Origin: Tetranychus cinnabarinus
Lineage: Eukaryota > Arthropoda > Arachnida > Trombidiformes > Tetranychidae
Reading direction: 5' to 3'
NCBI GenBank assembly: GCA_022266195.1
Contig: WHVY01000003.1
Coordinates: 7,936,001-8,000,000, forward strand
DNA: 64,000 bases
A model generated the notes under the pieces. The model made no database searches, was not told the DNA's origin, and saw nothing but the letters and a program-made list of their open reading frames with translations. Every line of letters starts with the position of its first letter. Position 1 is the first letter of the stretch. A program made the position numbers and the translations under genes. Of this stretch, positions 25,501 to 37,500 are shown in pieces.

Positions 25501-28500
25501 ACTCCGAGCCAGATCTTCATCAAATTCAAATATTTCGCACTTTCTTAGAATGTGAACTGATTCAAATAAAATTTTCAATTAGAATTATATTTAATTAGTA
25601 GTAAATCAACTGGAATCAATTTGCATAGAAATTAACCTACCTATCAGAGCCCGAACTCTTTCTAACCCTAGATTCAAATCGAATTCTCCTTGTAGAGGTG
25701 CTTCGATTGGGTCCTTGAATCCCCAGATAAATGGAAGCGGAAATTTACCTTTGTAATCTTCTTTAAGCTCTAACATATCTGAAAATTCATCAATTTGATA
25801 GAGCTTTTTACCCAATGTCACGTTAAGAATATATTCTTCGGGAAAACAATGCTTAACGAGCTGATAAGCGAGTGTCAATGGTTTGCTTTTACCTGCTAAG
25901 AGAGCATTTTTATATTTATCCAAATTGAATGGCAGAATTCCTTCAACATAAATTAAACCTTTCTTCTTATCGACAAATGTCTTGTCCGATTCTGGAATTT
26001 GATTAAGTTCTTTTTTGTCCTGCTTGTCTTTTAACGATGTAATAGTACATAAATTATCAACAGCATCTATCAAATCAGCCATTATCAAACTTGGCAAATC
26101 AAGTTGTGAAAGAACTTGTTTTCTTTCCAGTAGACGATTCCGAATAACTTCAAGCTGACTGATAATTTCTTCTTTTTTTCGGGTTTTACCAGGGTTACAA
26201 TCACAGATCACGGTTTTTCCAAGATTGGAATCAACATCACTTTGCTTTTTCGTAGCCTTTGTAATTTTCACACTCTGAGTGGAACTTCCTCCAACTTGAT
26301 TCTGTTCACTTTCGATGACTTGCTTTTTCTTGTTGATTTCTTTCTCTTGATTCGATTGGATTTCTTTGTCGGATTCTTTACTCGGGATCGGCTTCTGAAT
26401 TTGACGTTGTGATTTAAATTGAGAAATGAAGTTTTCAAATGTTTTCAAATCCATCACGAGATGTTTCGGTACCTCTTGACTATTTTCCAATGGGCAATGC
26501 TCAAGAACCCAAACAAAACACAGATTTGAAACTATAGTCAGAGAATCTTTCCATATTTGATTCATTCCAATGACTTTTTCGAGATTTGCCTTTACTTGCA
26601 ATTGATTTTCTAGGGAGAAAAATTTCATAAAAATACAATAATGAATAACCATTGTAAGAATAGAAATGGTAGAAAATCTTGAACTTACTTCCAGTGGAAA
26701 TTATTTGTCCATCTACTGATTTCTCTCCAATTGTGACTCTGAAAATGTTTCGCACAGTATCGAAGTAATTCGAAAATGGTAGAGAAAAACCAAAATCAAG
26801 CAACTGTTTTTCACGTATTTTAAACAAAAGGGGCTGTCTAATTTGATTATAGCTGTCACTTAATATATAAGGCAGAAATACAACAAAAAGGATTCCTTCC
26901 TCAACTTGAACAATTTCATAAGAATTAGATCTTAAGGTTGAAACATTGTTTTGGTGGGCAGTTGAACTAGTTGGCTGGCTAATTGGAATTCCATCAAGCT
27001 TCCTTCTTGAAGATGTTCTTATGTTTGGTTGAGATTTACTTTTTCCCAATGGTTGAGTTGATGTTGAAGTTTGTTTCTTTTTGGAAGCTTTTAGTGGCTT
27101 CTGGACTATTGAACTTGAAAATTGTTTCACAGAAAAAGACATGTTTGCTTTGCAAAGAACGTTAAAGATTTAAATCTGATTAAACAAATCAATATGATTA
27201 GAAAGTATTCACGGAAACAGGAAATATGTATTGCACAATTATTTATTGCTAGAAAATTACCTAATTGAAACAGGTATGTGGAAGTTAGTATTGCAAAATT
27301 AGACAAAAAATTTCATTGGTGATTTCAAAATCGATTGGTTGTATGAAAAATAAATTGAAAACAAGAAAATTGTCAAATTGTAAATTGATTGGTAGAAAAA
27401 TTGTTAGAAAACATTGATTGGTAGAAAAATTGTTAGAAAACATTGATTGGTAGAAAAAAACTGCTTTTGCAGAAAAAACTAGATTCGGCATTTGAAACTA
27501 TTCAAATGGTTGGATAAAATGATATTCAAACAATATAACATTCAATTTAAAACTCATAGACTATTGTCAACAAAGACGGAAAAGTCTCGGTTATAAATTT
27601 GAGTTTAAAATTGATTGTCAATTGGTTTAGCGTTGCAACCATTTGAAAAACAAAAATCTGTATTTTGAGTATAAATAGAATTTGATATAATTCCCAAAAA
27701 TATGGAAAGAAATTACTTTTCTTACAATTTGAACTTTGTTGTAGAGGTTAATCTTGTTTCTGAAAAAATTTCTGCAAAAGCAGTTTATTTTTCGGATTCT
27801 TTTCGAGGAGAGCTTGAATTGATTTCAACGCATCATCGTCTACTTGATTTTCGTCTTCCTCGGGAACTCTTTCGATTTGCGTGAAATCCAATTTTCTGAC
27901 TGGATTCAACTCCGGACTTTTTATATCACTCTTTTTTGGAGTTCTAGAATAATAGGAAAGGAGTGTTTTTTGACCTTTTACAGTACTACTGCTTGAACTT
28001 GGTGAATCACACGTTATTCCAGAGTCATTCAATCTGGATGATTCATCGTCAGCCATAGAGCCTTGAGCGGAATTAGAACTTTTTTCAGAGTGTAAGGTTG
28101 GGATATTGTCACGCGATTCTTCTCCTGCTGACAGAGTTTTATCTGATTCTGAATTTATTTTGGAAACTTGTCCAGGTTCTTCTCCTCCAGACTGATTTTC
28201 ATTCTCTTTCGAAACTTGTTCAGATTCTTTTCCAGTGGAAACAGTTTCTTCTTCCAGTGGATTATCATCATTACCATCAGTGCCATCAAGAGATACCACT
28301 GGAATTGTCTTTTGAATTTCATCTTTTTTCTTTGACACACTTTGGTCACTTTCAGATCCATGATCGCTCTGACTCCCATCATCATCATCGTCTGATGCAA
28401 ATATTTGATCAACATTCATATCAATTTGCTCGAGATGAATTAGCGGATTTACTCCATGAAAACCTTCTGTCTCTACGTCAACCAGAGTGTTACTTTCTTC

Positions 28501-31500
28501 CGCTTTTGTTGCGTCATCATCTGACTCGAAAACCTGCATCCTTTTCCGCTTCTTGGGTTGTTTTTGCTCAGCTCTGACACGCGAGTAATGCATATATTTT
28601 GCCAATGAATCTAGTAGATGTTTTTCTACTGTCTTGTCATACGAACTCTTTTTTGTTTTTCTAACAACATGGTCTTTGAAAAAATTCAAGAAACATAGAA
28701 TTTTGTTAAAATCAAAAGAAAAATTTCACTAAATCTAAAAAACTCACCAAAAAGAGCTCTGAGCCTTCTTTCACCTAAGCCATCTTCGAAAAATCCTCCA
28801 CATGGATCAGTGTCAGGAATGTGATAGTTCCAAATAGAAACAAGAGAAGTTTTTCCACCCTGGCCTCGAATTGTGGTTCCGATAAGCCAGTGCTGTGGAA
28901 AACAATCACGAACGATGTTGCTCAACCAGAATGATGGTTCAGACAAAACGGAAGCCTTTTGATTTTGCGAACGCATAGCAGCTCTGTAAGATCTCGATGG
29001 AACTGGCAGAAGACCTTCGATAAATGTAGTTTGACCTCTTTCATAGGTTAAGTCTGCTTCTGGTATTTCTCGATTGTTTTCACTTTGGCTGGATGTTGAA
29101 GCTACATTGGTATCCGAAGAAGATATTACTTCATCAGGGTCAACGAATTTTTTCAAAACATCAACGAGTTCAACTGCCCAAATTCTGACTGATTCGTAAG
29201 AAATTTTGTCCGTTTTAGCAATAAGTCCTTTGAGATCACCGGCTTTCAGACAAGAATACTTTCTTTTTTTGCTGCAGATTGTTGAGAGTCATTGTCAGCA
29301 TGAGAAATATTTCCAGATGTTGAAGGCGTTTGATTATTCTGGTCTTCGGGTTGGTTAGTTTGTTTAACCTTTGGACGCTTTTTAACACTTTCAATTTTCT
29401 TTTGAATAGCTTGATAATTTTTTATCGGAGTCACAGTTAGATTCGAATCTTCTTCGTTTTTTTCCAATTTAATTCCATTGAAAACGATATAATTGACATT
29501 CGGTTGAAAATTTTCAAGAGTGGCTTTAGCGTTTCCAGCCAAAAACATTTGATAGCTAGATTGTAAATCATTAGAATCATCTGCGAAAGAGTAGAGAATA
29601 TAATTAGTAACAGAAAATTATTCTATTCATGTAAGGCAAAAAATTTTATTCGACTTACCGGCTACGACAATGATCAATATCGGAATTGGTTGACAATCAG
29701 CGACTTTCATATTTGCGAGATTCATTTTTTTAATTGAAAGATTTCTAACTCCATCTGGAATTTCCTTTGCCTCGACTTTGAAACAAATCACAATTGTTTT
29801 AATGGCACCAGCAGTGTCTTCTACCTTGAGAAGAGCAAGAAGTAATTTTTGGCTCATTCTGAGATCGAAATATGATCCAACTAGAGTAAGTTGATTTTCA
29901 ATTGATTTCGCTGGCCTTCGTCGTTGATTCGGCACAATTTTAAAACTATAACTTTTTTTGGCGGAAGAAACTTCCATAAAAATCGTCAATACAACTTAAA
30001 ACACACTTTAAAAGGAAATTTGAAATTCGTTCTCTTATCGAAAAAGGAAATTGGAAAAGAACATTATCTATCTTGATTGTGATTGGTCAGTTTTTGTTGA
30101 TAACATTCGTATCATAGCAACAAGCGGAAAACATGTGTTAATTTCAAACCACATGTTAATATCAACACATGTATCTAATAGTTAATTCAATATTTAATTA
30201 ACAAAAGTGATTTATTTATTTATTTAAGTCATTTATTTATTGTTATTTATGATTAATAAGTTTTTCTTTTGATAATAGTGTTTGAATAGTTTATCTTTCA
30301 ATTCAGTATTTTTCTCAATATGAGTTCAAGAAGGACATATTACCGACACAGAAATGCCGAACACCGACAAAGACAACTCAACTATCTGAGTAATCTTCCA
30401 GACAATTTAGTATCTTCTGACTCAGATTCACAGCTATATTTGGACGTGAACACGTCAAGCAGTTCAAGTGAAAATAGTGGAATGAGTTCATTTTCAAGTG
30501 ATGTTGAAGATAATCTAATCAACCCACCCCGTACAAAGTACATTGAAACATTCTTTGAGACCTTATTCAGTCACGTCGGATTAAATTTATCTGAAGCCGA
30601 AAAAGTTATTTGTTTATTCAATTGTTTAACTAGAAGATTTCCTTCAAATTCAACATTGCCAAGCTTAAGATATTATTTGGATAAAAAAGCAAAATCTTCT
30701 GGTGTACATGTTTATGTTTTATGTGATAGAAAACATTCACACGGTCCATTCATTGGAGAGCCGAAATATTTTCAAGATTTTTCGTGTGAAAATGAACTTA
30801 TTCAAGTTGAAATAAAACCAGGAAAATATTTTCTACATTGTCCATTAAAGAAGCAGCTGAAGGAGATATTGCCATCTTTACCTCAATCATGTTGGATGGA
30901 CGACAACGAAAGGCAAGATGTATCAAACTCTGAACAAGCAATGAAAGTCAAAGGGCCATCTAATAGTTCAGAGAATCATATCAAATTCACACTCACCATT
31001 CATGCAGATGAAGTGGCCTCAGGAAAAAGTTCAAATGAGAAAATATTTCCCATTTTTTTCACTGTTAATGAGATGAAGCCGGAGTTTAGAAAGAAATTTT
31101 TCTTACTAGTGGGTTTATATGTTGGTCAAACTAAACCACCCGTTGAATGTTTTCTAGGGCCTATCATTGATGAATTGATAGAACTTTCTAATAATCCAAT
31201 TGAATTCAATCAAAATTTCTTGGCAACATTTCATTTGATTGCTTTAGTTGCTGATGCACCAATGCGTGCTTATTTACGCAACGTCAAGCAGTACAACCAT
31301 ATCAACGGTTGTGATTGGTGTTTAATCGAGGCATCTACAACCGGTGGAGCAAGATTATATTCTAATCAAACAGCAACTGAATTGAATCTTTTGAAGAGGA
31401 AAAAAGAAGACTTTCTACGATTGCAAGAGTTGATTCAAAATCAAGTAGAAGATGTTTTCACTCAACTAAATTCGAATCCTCGATTTCGTGGTTTATCTGG

Positions 31501-34500
31501 TATTTCACCATTGTTGTCGTTGGAAGACTTTGATATTGTTAATGGAACCGCAGTGGAACCGATGCACTGCATTTCTCTGGGTATTTTCAGAAATCTTTTA
31601 GCCCGTGGTGTTTTCCAGTCTAACAATGTTTCATGTTTCGAAAGAAATGTTGACTCGAATTTCGCAAAGAAGGAACTCAGTGAAAGAATTTGTTCGATTT
31701 CTGTGCCCTCCGAATTCACTCGAATTCCACGAGATATTTATCAACTTAAACACTGGAAAAGTAATGAGTACGACGCTTTTTTAGCGTATTTTCTTTTTCC
31801 AACCACTCGTGGTATATTTACCAATGCGATAATCAACCATTTCATTTGTTTGGCTCGAATTTACTATTTATCACACACTGGAGGAACACAATCTTCTTCG
31901 ATACAAGAAATCAAAAACCTGGTTGAAGAGTTTCAAGCTGGATGTGCTTCTATTTACGGATGCAGTTTTCTATCTTATAACTTACATATATTGGGCCACT
32001 TGGCTGATTCACTTCAAAATCTTGGACCCAATTCAAATATATCTTCATACCCGTTGGAGGATTATATGAGAATATTAAAGGAAAAAGTTCATAGGTACTC
32101 GAATCTAGGCCCGTCATTGATTAGATTCTTCATGAGCGATTTCCGCTATAAAGAATTCAAAACAACAAGACTGGAAAAGTGGAGTTTAACATCTTTCGAG
32201 AGAAAAGCCTTTGGTTGCGAATTCATTGAAGAGAAAATAACAAAATTTGTTGATAAATTTCAACAAAATGAGGTGTTAAATAACATTGTCGAGCTGATGA
32301 GATCTTTTTCTGGGAATCCGAATCTCCAGTCTGATGAACTAACTCTTTTAAAGACCTACAAAAAAGCTGGAAAAAGATATTCTACTGAAAGTTATTGCCG
32401 CTTGAAAAAAAGAGATGATTCCAAGATTTCTGATTCAAGTGGAAATCATTACGTGATTAATCACATTGTTACTGATGCTATGGAATCATGTTTTTTCATC
32501 TGCAAAAAGTATTTGGACAAGAAAGTCAAGATTAAATTCAAAGGTAAAACTGGCGATTTCAGTTTTGAAATGGATCATATTCATGAAGTTCAAAAGCTTG
32601 GAGAAAGATTATTCTGTTTGACTGAAGCTGATGTAAAATCAAAATTTATATATGTCAAATCGACTACATTCCACCATAAATACGCTAAAGACTTTCTAGT
32701 AGATCAATTTTTATGGAACAAATAAGCTTTGAAGCGATTCTCCATACGAAAGCTAGAGTAATGGCTTTTTCTGTTGGCCTCGAAAAGCTAAATAGCGTTT
32801 ATACTCATTTCTTCCGTGTTTTTGGACGTTTCTCTTTTATTTTAGTGCCACAATTTATTTCTTTTTCAATTAATTAACTCTGTTTATAATTTTTGAATTA
32901 TATCAATCAGTACTCACAATCATTAACTTGAATTCTGTTAATTTCAACTCCATTTCAACATAAAGTTCAACAGTTTATAATTCAACGTAAGTGATGGATT
33001 CCATTCTATTCAAATTCATACCATTTCTCTATATATTTACCTGAAATTTATCACTCTTTTATCACCAGATGGAAAATGATCAAAATCTAACAATCCTCAT
33101 CATATTACCATCAAGTTGCAACGGAAAACATTCAAAGAATCAAGACAAAAACCGTGAAAAAGATGGAATTATAATCATCGAGGTAGAAAATATGGAAATA
33201 GATGATAAAGATATTGAAAATATGGATATCGATTGTGACCAAGTTGAACCCATGGAAATAGTCGATGAAGAAATTAATCAACAGGACCTGATGATGGATA
33301 TTGATCCAGATCTCATGGAAGAAGAACCAATGGAATTAGACAATAGTCCACAATTATTTTAAATCAGTTGAAATCCACCAACAGTGCCAAATGCAAATAA
33401 TCATTTTCCCATCAAATATCTTTTTCAATTTAAATATTTCCATTTGATTTTACCTAATTTCTCTAGTCCTACTTTTATTGTGATAAACTAGCAATGTTGA
33501 TTGAATATTCTATCATTCAAACATTAATTCAATCAGAAAATCTTAAATTTCAAGTTCTATATTTTTGATTAAAATTCTATTTTTATGTTATATTTGTTTG
33601 AACAAAGCTTTCTGATTTAAACGGAAAAGAAGCTATTCTACTCGATTGAAAAATACCCCATTGAAAATATTTCAACTTATTTTTTAATGAATTTTTACTA
33701 AAAAAAGACTCAAAATTTTTTTGTAGGTTTTTTGAATCAATTCTTGATTCAAAAATGAATCAAAAACGCTTCAAAAAGCGTTCAAAAAAATTTTTATGTT
33801 GACTGGGGGGCCTGTGAAGCCTTTTCAGGGCGGTTCAATGGTTCCTTTTTAACCATCATTTTACATTGAAACTGAATAAAACTGGTAATGGAAAGGTTCA
33901 ACATTAAGAGAGAGAGAGAAAATTTTCATTCCAATTTTCAATAGCTTTGGTAATAAAGTAAATTACAATGAAATGTTAAGTTCAAGTTTAAAGGCAATTG
34001 AGAAACACTGTTGTTAATTGAATAGACTTTAATTTCATCTCAAGATTGATCTTTTCAAGATTTTTGTTTAGACTTTTGCTCCACTTTTCAAGAGTTGTTC
34101 AACTAATCCAACAATTGATCATCTTTTGAATCAATCAATTTTTAACATTGAAGGTTAATCAATAATTTTGATAATTTAGGGTCGATCCATTGAACCATTC
34201 TATTAATAAATGTTTCATTGTTTAGCAAATGTTTTGCTAATGTGAATTAAAAGCTTTTTTCATTTCCATCTTTTACTTTCAACCCAAAAAGCATATTTTG
34301 CTGGTTAATTTACAAAAGTTATTAAACAATTTTCTCGTAAAGTAAATTAGAAAACAAAAGACAAAAAATAAGGTTAAATGACGAGCTAATTACATGTAAT
34401 TATGAGTAATTAACAGCTTTTTTCTCGAGCAAATTAATTAGGCTTCTAACATGATCAGATAAACATGAAAGTTTGACTCGAAAAGAGATTGAAATTTACT

Positions 34501-37500
34501 TTTAAAGATGAAATGATAACGAAATTTAAATTAAACTTGGAAACAAAGTTTAAAGTTGAATGTAACGAAAGTTTACAAAGTTTTCACACTTTGGGTTCAA
34601 CAGATGAAAGTTGAAACATTTTTGCTGAATTAGATTTTCATGAGAGTAAATCATTTCTCAGCAAAATCTAATTAAACGCCAAACTCTGGAAACATTTACA
34701 ACTAAATTTGATATTTACTTGGCAGTTCAATTAATTTTTTGCATTAATCGTAACATTCGTCTTTAATCGAAAGTTACGACTTCTCAACCTTTTCAAGGTT
34801 CAGACTAAAATAAACTCACTTTGCCTTCGAATGGTTCAAAAGTGCAAATACAAGTGTAAAAAGTAATTGAACATTGCGAATTATGAATGATCGTAAAAAT
34901 GGATCATTTTGGGTTCGACTTGTTCTCCAAACCTTGTTAATTAAAAGAAGCCAACTAATCATTATCCAGGTTAATTAATCCCTAATGTCAAGTTGGATCG
35001 AGTTAATTGAAAGAGTTAATGTGATTAAAGAAAAGTTTCAAATGTCGAAATGAAAAGTTTGGAAATTTTTTTTCTCTTCAATTCTTTTCGTTCTTGACTA
35101 GACTCATCTTTGTGATGAAAGTAATAAATTCATGGTAATGATGCAGAAGTTTGATGAAAAAAACATGGCAAAGTGTGATTGCAAGGGAAGAACTTCCCAA
35201 AACAGAATCAAAATAATCGTCAATCTGATTCAGTTCATTTGCTATCAACAGCTTAACCAAAAAAAACTATTAACTGATAAGTTGCTCATCTATTTACTGC
35301 TCGTTTCAATCAGTAAGATTATGTTCAAGTTTATGATCGTCATCATGGTAAAGATGGTGAAATAACAAGAAAATGAGTGGAAAAAGTTTCAAAGTTGTTC
35401 GGCGAAATGTTGAACCATTTCGAGGTTAACTAAACCAAATGAACATTAAAAACATTTGTTTTTTGATCAACTTTTGTTTCATTCAATAATCAAAGCTGAT
35501 TACTTTTAGCTGTTACTTCAATTTTCTTGTGAAAAGTAAATGTTTCTTCAGTTTATTCCGAACTTTTTACAAGGAATTTGGAATAATTTTTTCTTCTTCA
35601 TTTGGTGAATTTGGAAAGTTCAAGTTTACATGAAATGTAAAGTGACAAGTTTGGATGTTTGAATTAAACATGTTTTTTAAAATCATTTCAACATCGAATT
35701 TGCCTTTTCCATTTGCATTTAAATTATTAATGAACCTGATCACCTAGGAATTGAAAGATTATCAGAATTTTCATGTAAACTTGAAATTTCACTAATTTCA
35801 CTTTGATAAAGAAGACACTTTTTGAAACTTTTCTCATCCAGAAATTGGGAAACTTTTGCTTCTCTGGTTAATCGAAAGTTTCAGTCTAATCATGAATATG
35901 ATGATGTCCATGATTTTATATGAATTTAAATGTTGACAAGAAAAGAGAATTTCATTTTTTCTTCTTCTTTTCTTTTCCATTTCATTGTTTGCTTCCTTTT
36001 CATCTTCTTGTTTCAGTTGAGCGCAAAGTTGTGATGAACACAAAGTTGATCATTGGACTGAAACTAACCAGATCAATCAGCGACTTCATCAGACAGATGA
36101 AGAGCATCAAAATGATGATGATTATGAGAAAAGAAAGAAAGAATGTAACAAAAAGAAGAGAAAAAAAGAGCAAAGAAGAAAGTTCTGAAGCTCATCATGA
36201 GCTTGATAATGCATTTAAGTTGAAACATCAACATTGAGTGAAAATTTTACTCCGACTTATAATGCAATGTAATAAAAGGAAAAGGACAAAAAGAGGAATA
36301 AAAATTTGTTTCGTTCTTTAACCATTTAACAGAAGATACGATCCATTTGAAGATGTGAATGTTGATGATGATGGCGTTGATGAGGATGATCACCATGTCC
36401 AAGATGTGGAAAGGGCTAACAAGATTTGCTGACCCATTCAAAATGTTGCCAAGTTCATCTTTCAATAGACAACAAAAAAAGTGAAGAAAAATGAAAGGAG
36501 AGAAAAGATGATTTCCATCAAATCACCTTTACCAATTTAATGGCCTTTTTCAGTCAACATCAATTGTAATCTTTTTACCCTTACAAGGTACTATTAGGCT
36601 GAAAATTAGTTCAATAATTGAGAGTAAAATTCAGTGGAAATTCATGGATTTACACGGAAAAACCAATGAACCAATGAATCTTTTAAAATAATAGTTGGTT
36701 GAAAGGAAAATCTCATGAAAAATTACTTCGCTAATTTACAAAAGATTTCCAGCAAATCGAAGAAAATTTTGTTTTCTTTAATCAATTGTTAGCCATGATT
36801 TTCATCGGAAATTTCCATCGATGGAAAACTGAATTCATCTAGAAATTTATATCAACTTAAAGTGTCATTTGGATCATTAGAATGTCTAATTTGGACTGAG
36901 CTTAAGTTATTGCCTTTGATCACGAAGAGACATTTTCATATCAACTAGATGACTATCTCGACTAGACATTAAATGATAATTAAAAGTTAAAAGCTAAATG
37001 TTCAAATTGCTTTCCTCGAGTTAATTAGCTCTGGACTAATTGCATTGTTACTATTTTGATAACTTTGGGCAAAAATTTGGAGACGCCAAATTTGCGACAA
37101 ATTAATATTTAATAAGTCAATAAATTAATGATTTATTTCTAACGAAATTAATTATTTCAGAATTTTAATCTTTTAATATGTCAACCCATGTTTACTGACC
37201 TCCTTCACCCTGTTTTTCACGTTTTTCACAAGACACTTGAAATACTCAGCATCGAATTTTTTATTTGTCTTTTCATCATTTCAATCACATCTTTTGCGAA
37301 TCCTAGCATAAACCTTTGAATCGACTAAAAATTTTCAATCCATCTGAGTTCAAGAACGGCAGGAGGATTCGAAACGATAGCATAGAAAGTTCACAGAATA
37401 ATGAATTTTATCATTAAAAGTTTCATCTACTATGAACTTGAAATGAAAATTATATTGATTTCTTTCCTTTCTTTCAAAGCAAAACTTTTTTACTGAAAAA

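Larger units (their letters stand above)
25006..33814. mobile_element. Multi-gene DNA transposon, CMC (CACTA/EnSpm)-like
   Basis: Cut-and-paste type element inferred from its 801-aa transposase (30320-32725, plus) together with two divergent BEN-like genes (25273-29977, minus) and an acidic small gene (33069-33362, plus). Proposed ends: left 25006 CAGGCCCAATCAACA, right 33797-33814, whose reverse complement is CAGGCCCCCCAGTCAACA; the two match except for one 3-nt gap and one substitution. If the preceding CAC is included, both sides read CACAG (24999 and 33816). Both ends have clustered GATTCA/TGAATC. I found no convincing target-site duplication, so the boundaries are provisional although the element itself is well supported. 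The transposase frame is intact; one accessory gene is not. Confidence 0.6.

Noticed and set aside
28098..28577. 159-codon plus-strand ORF
   Set aside because: Antisense shadow of exon 3 of accessory gene A, created by its acidic GAT/GAA-rich codons.
24996..33819. Target-site duplication flanking the transposon
   Set aside because: The 3-nt flanks outside the candidate CACAG ends (TTA and AAG) do not match, so no duplication is claimed.
35920..36237. 105-codon Phe/Lys-rich ORF
   Set aside because: Low-complexity translation of T-rich then AAAGAAAG-rich DNA; no splice or domain support.
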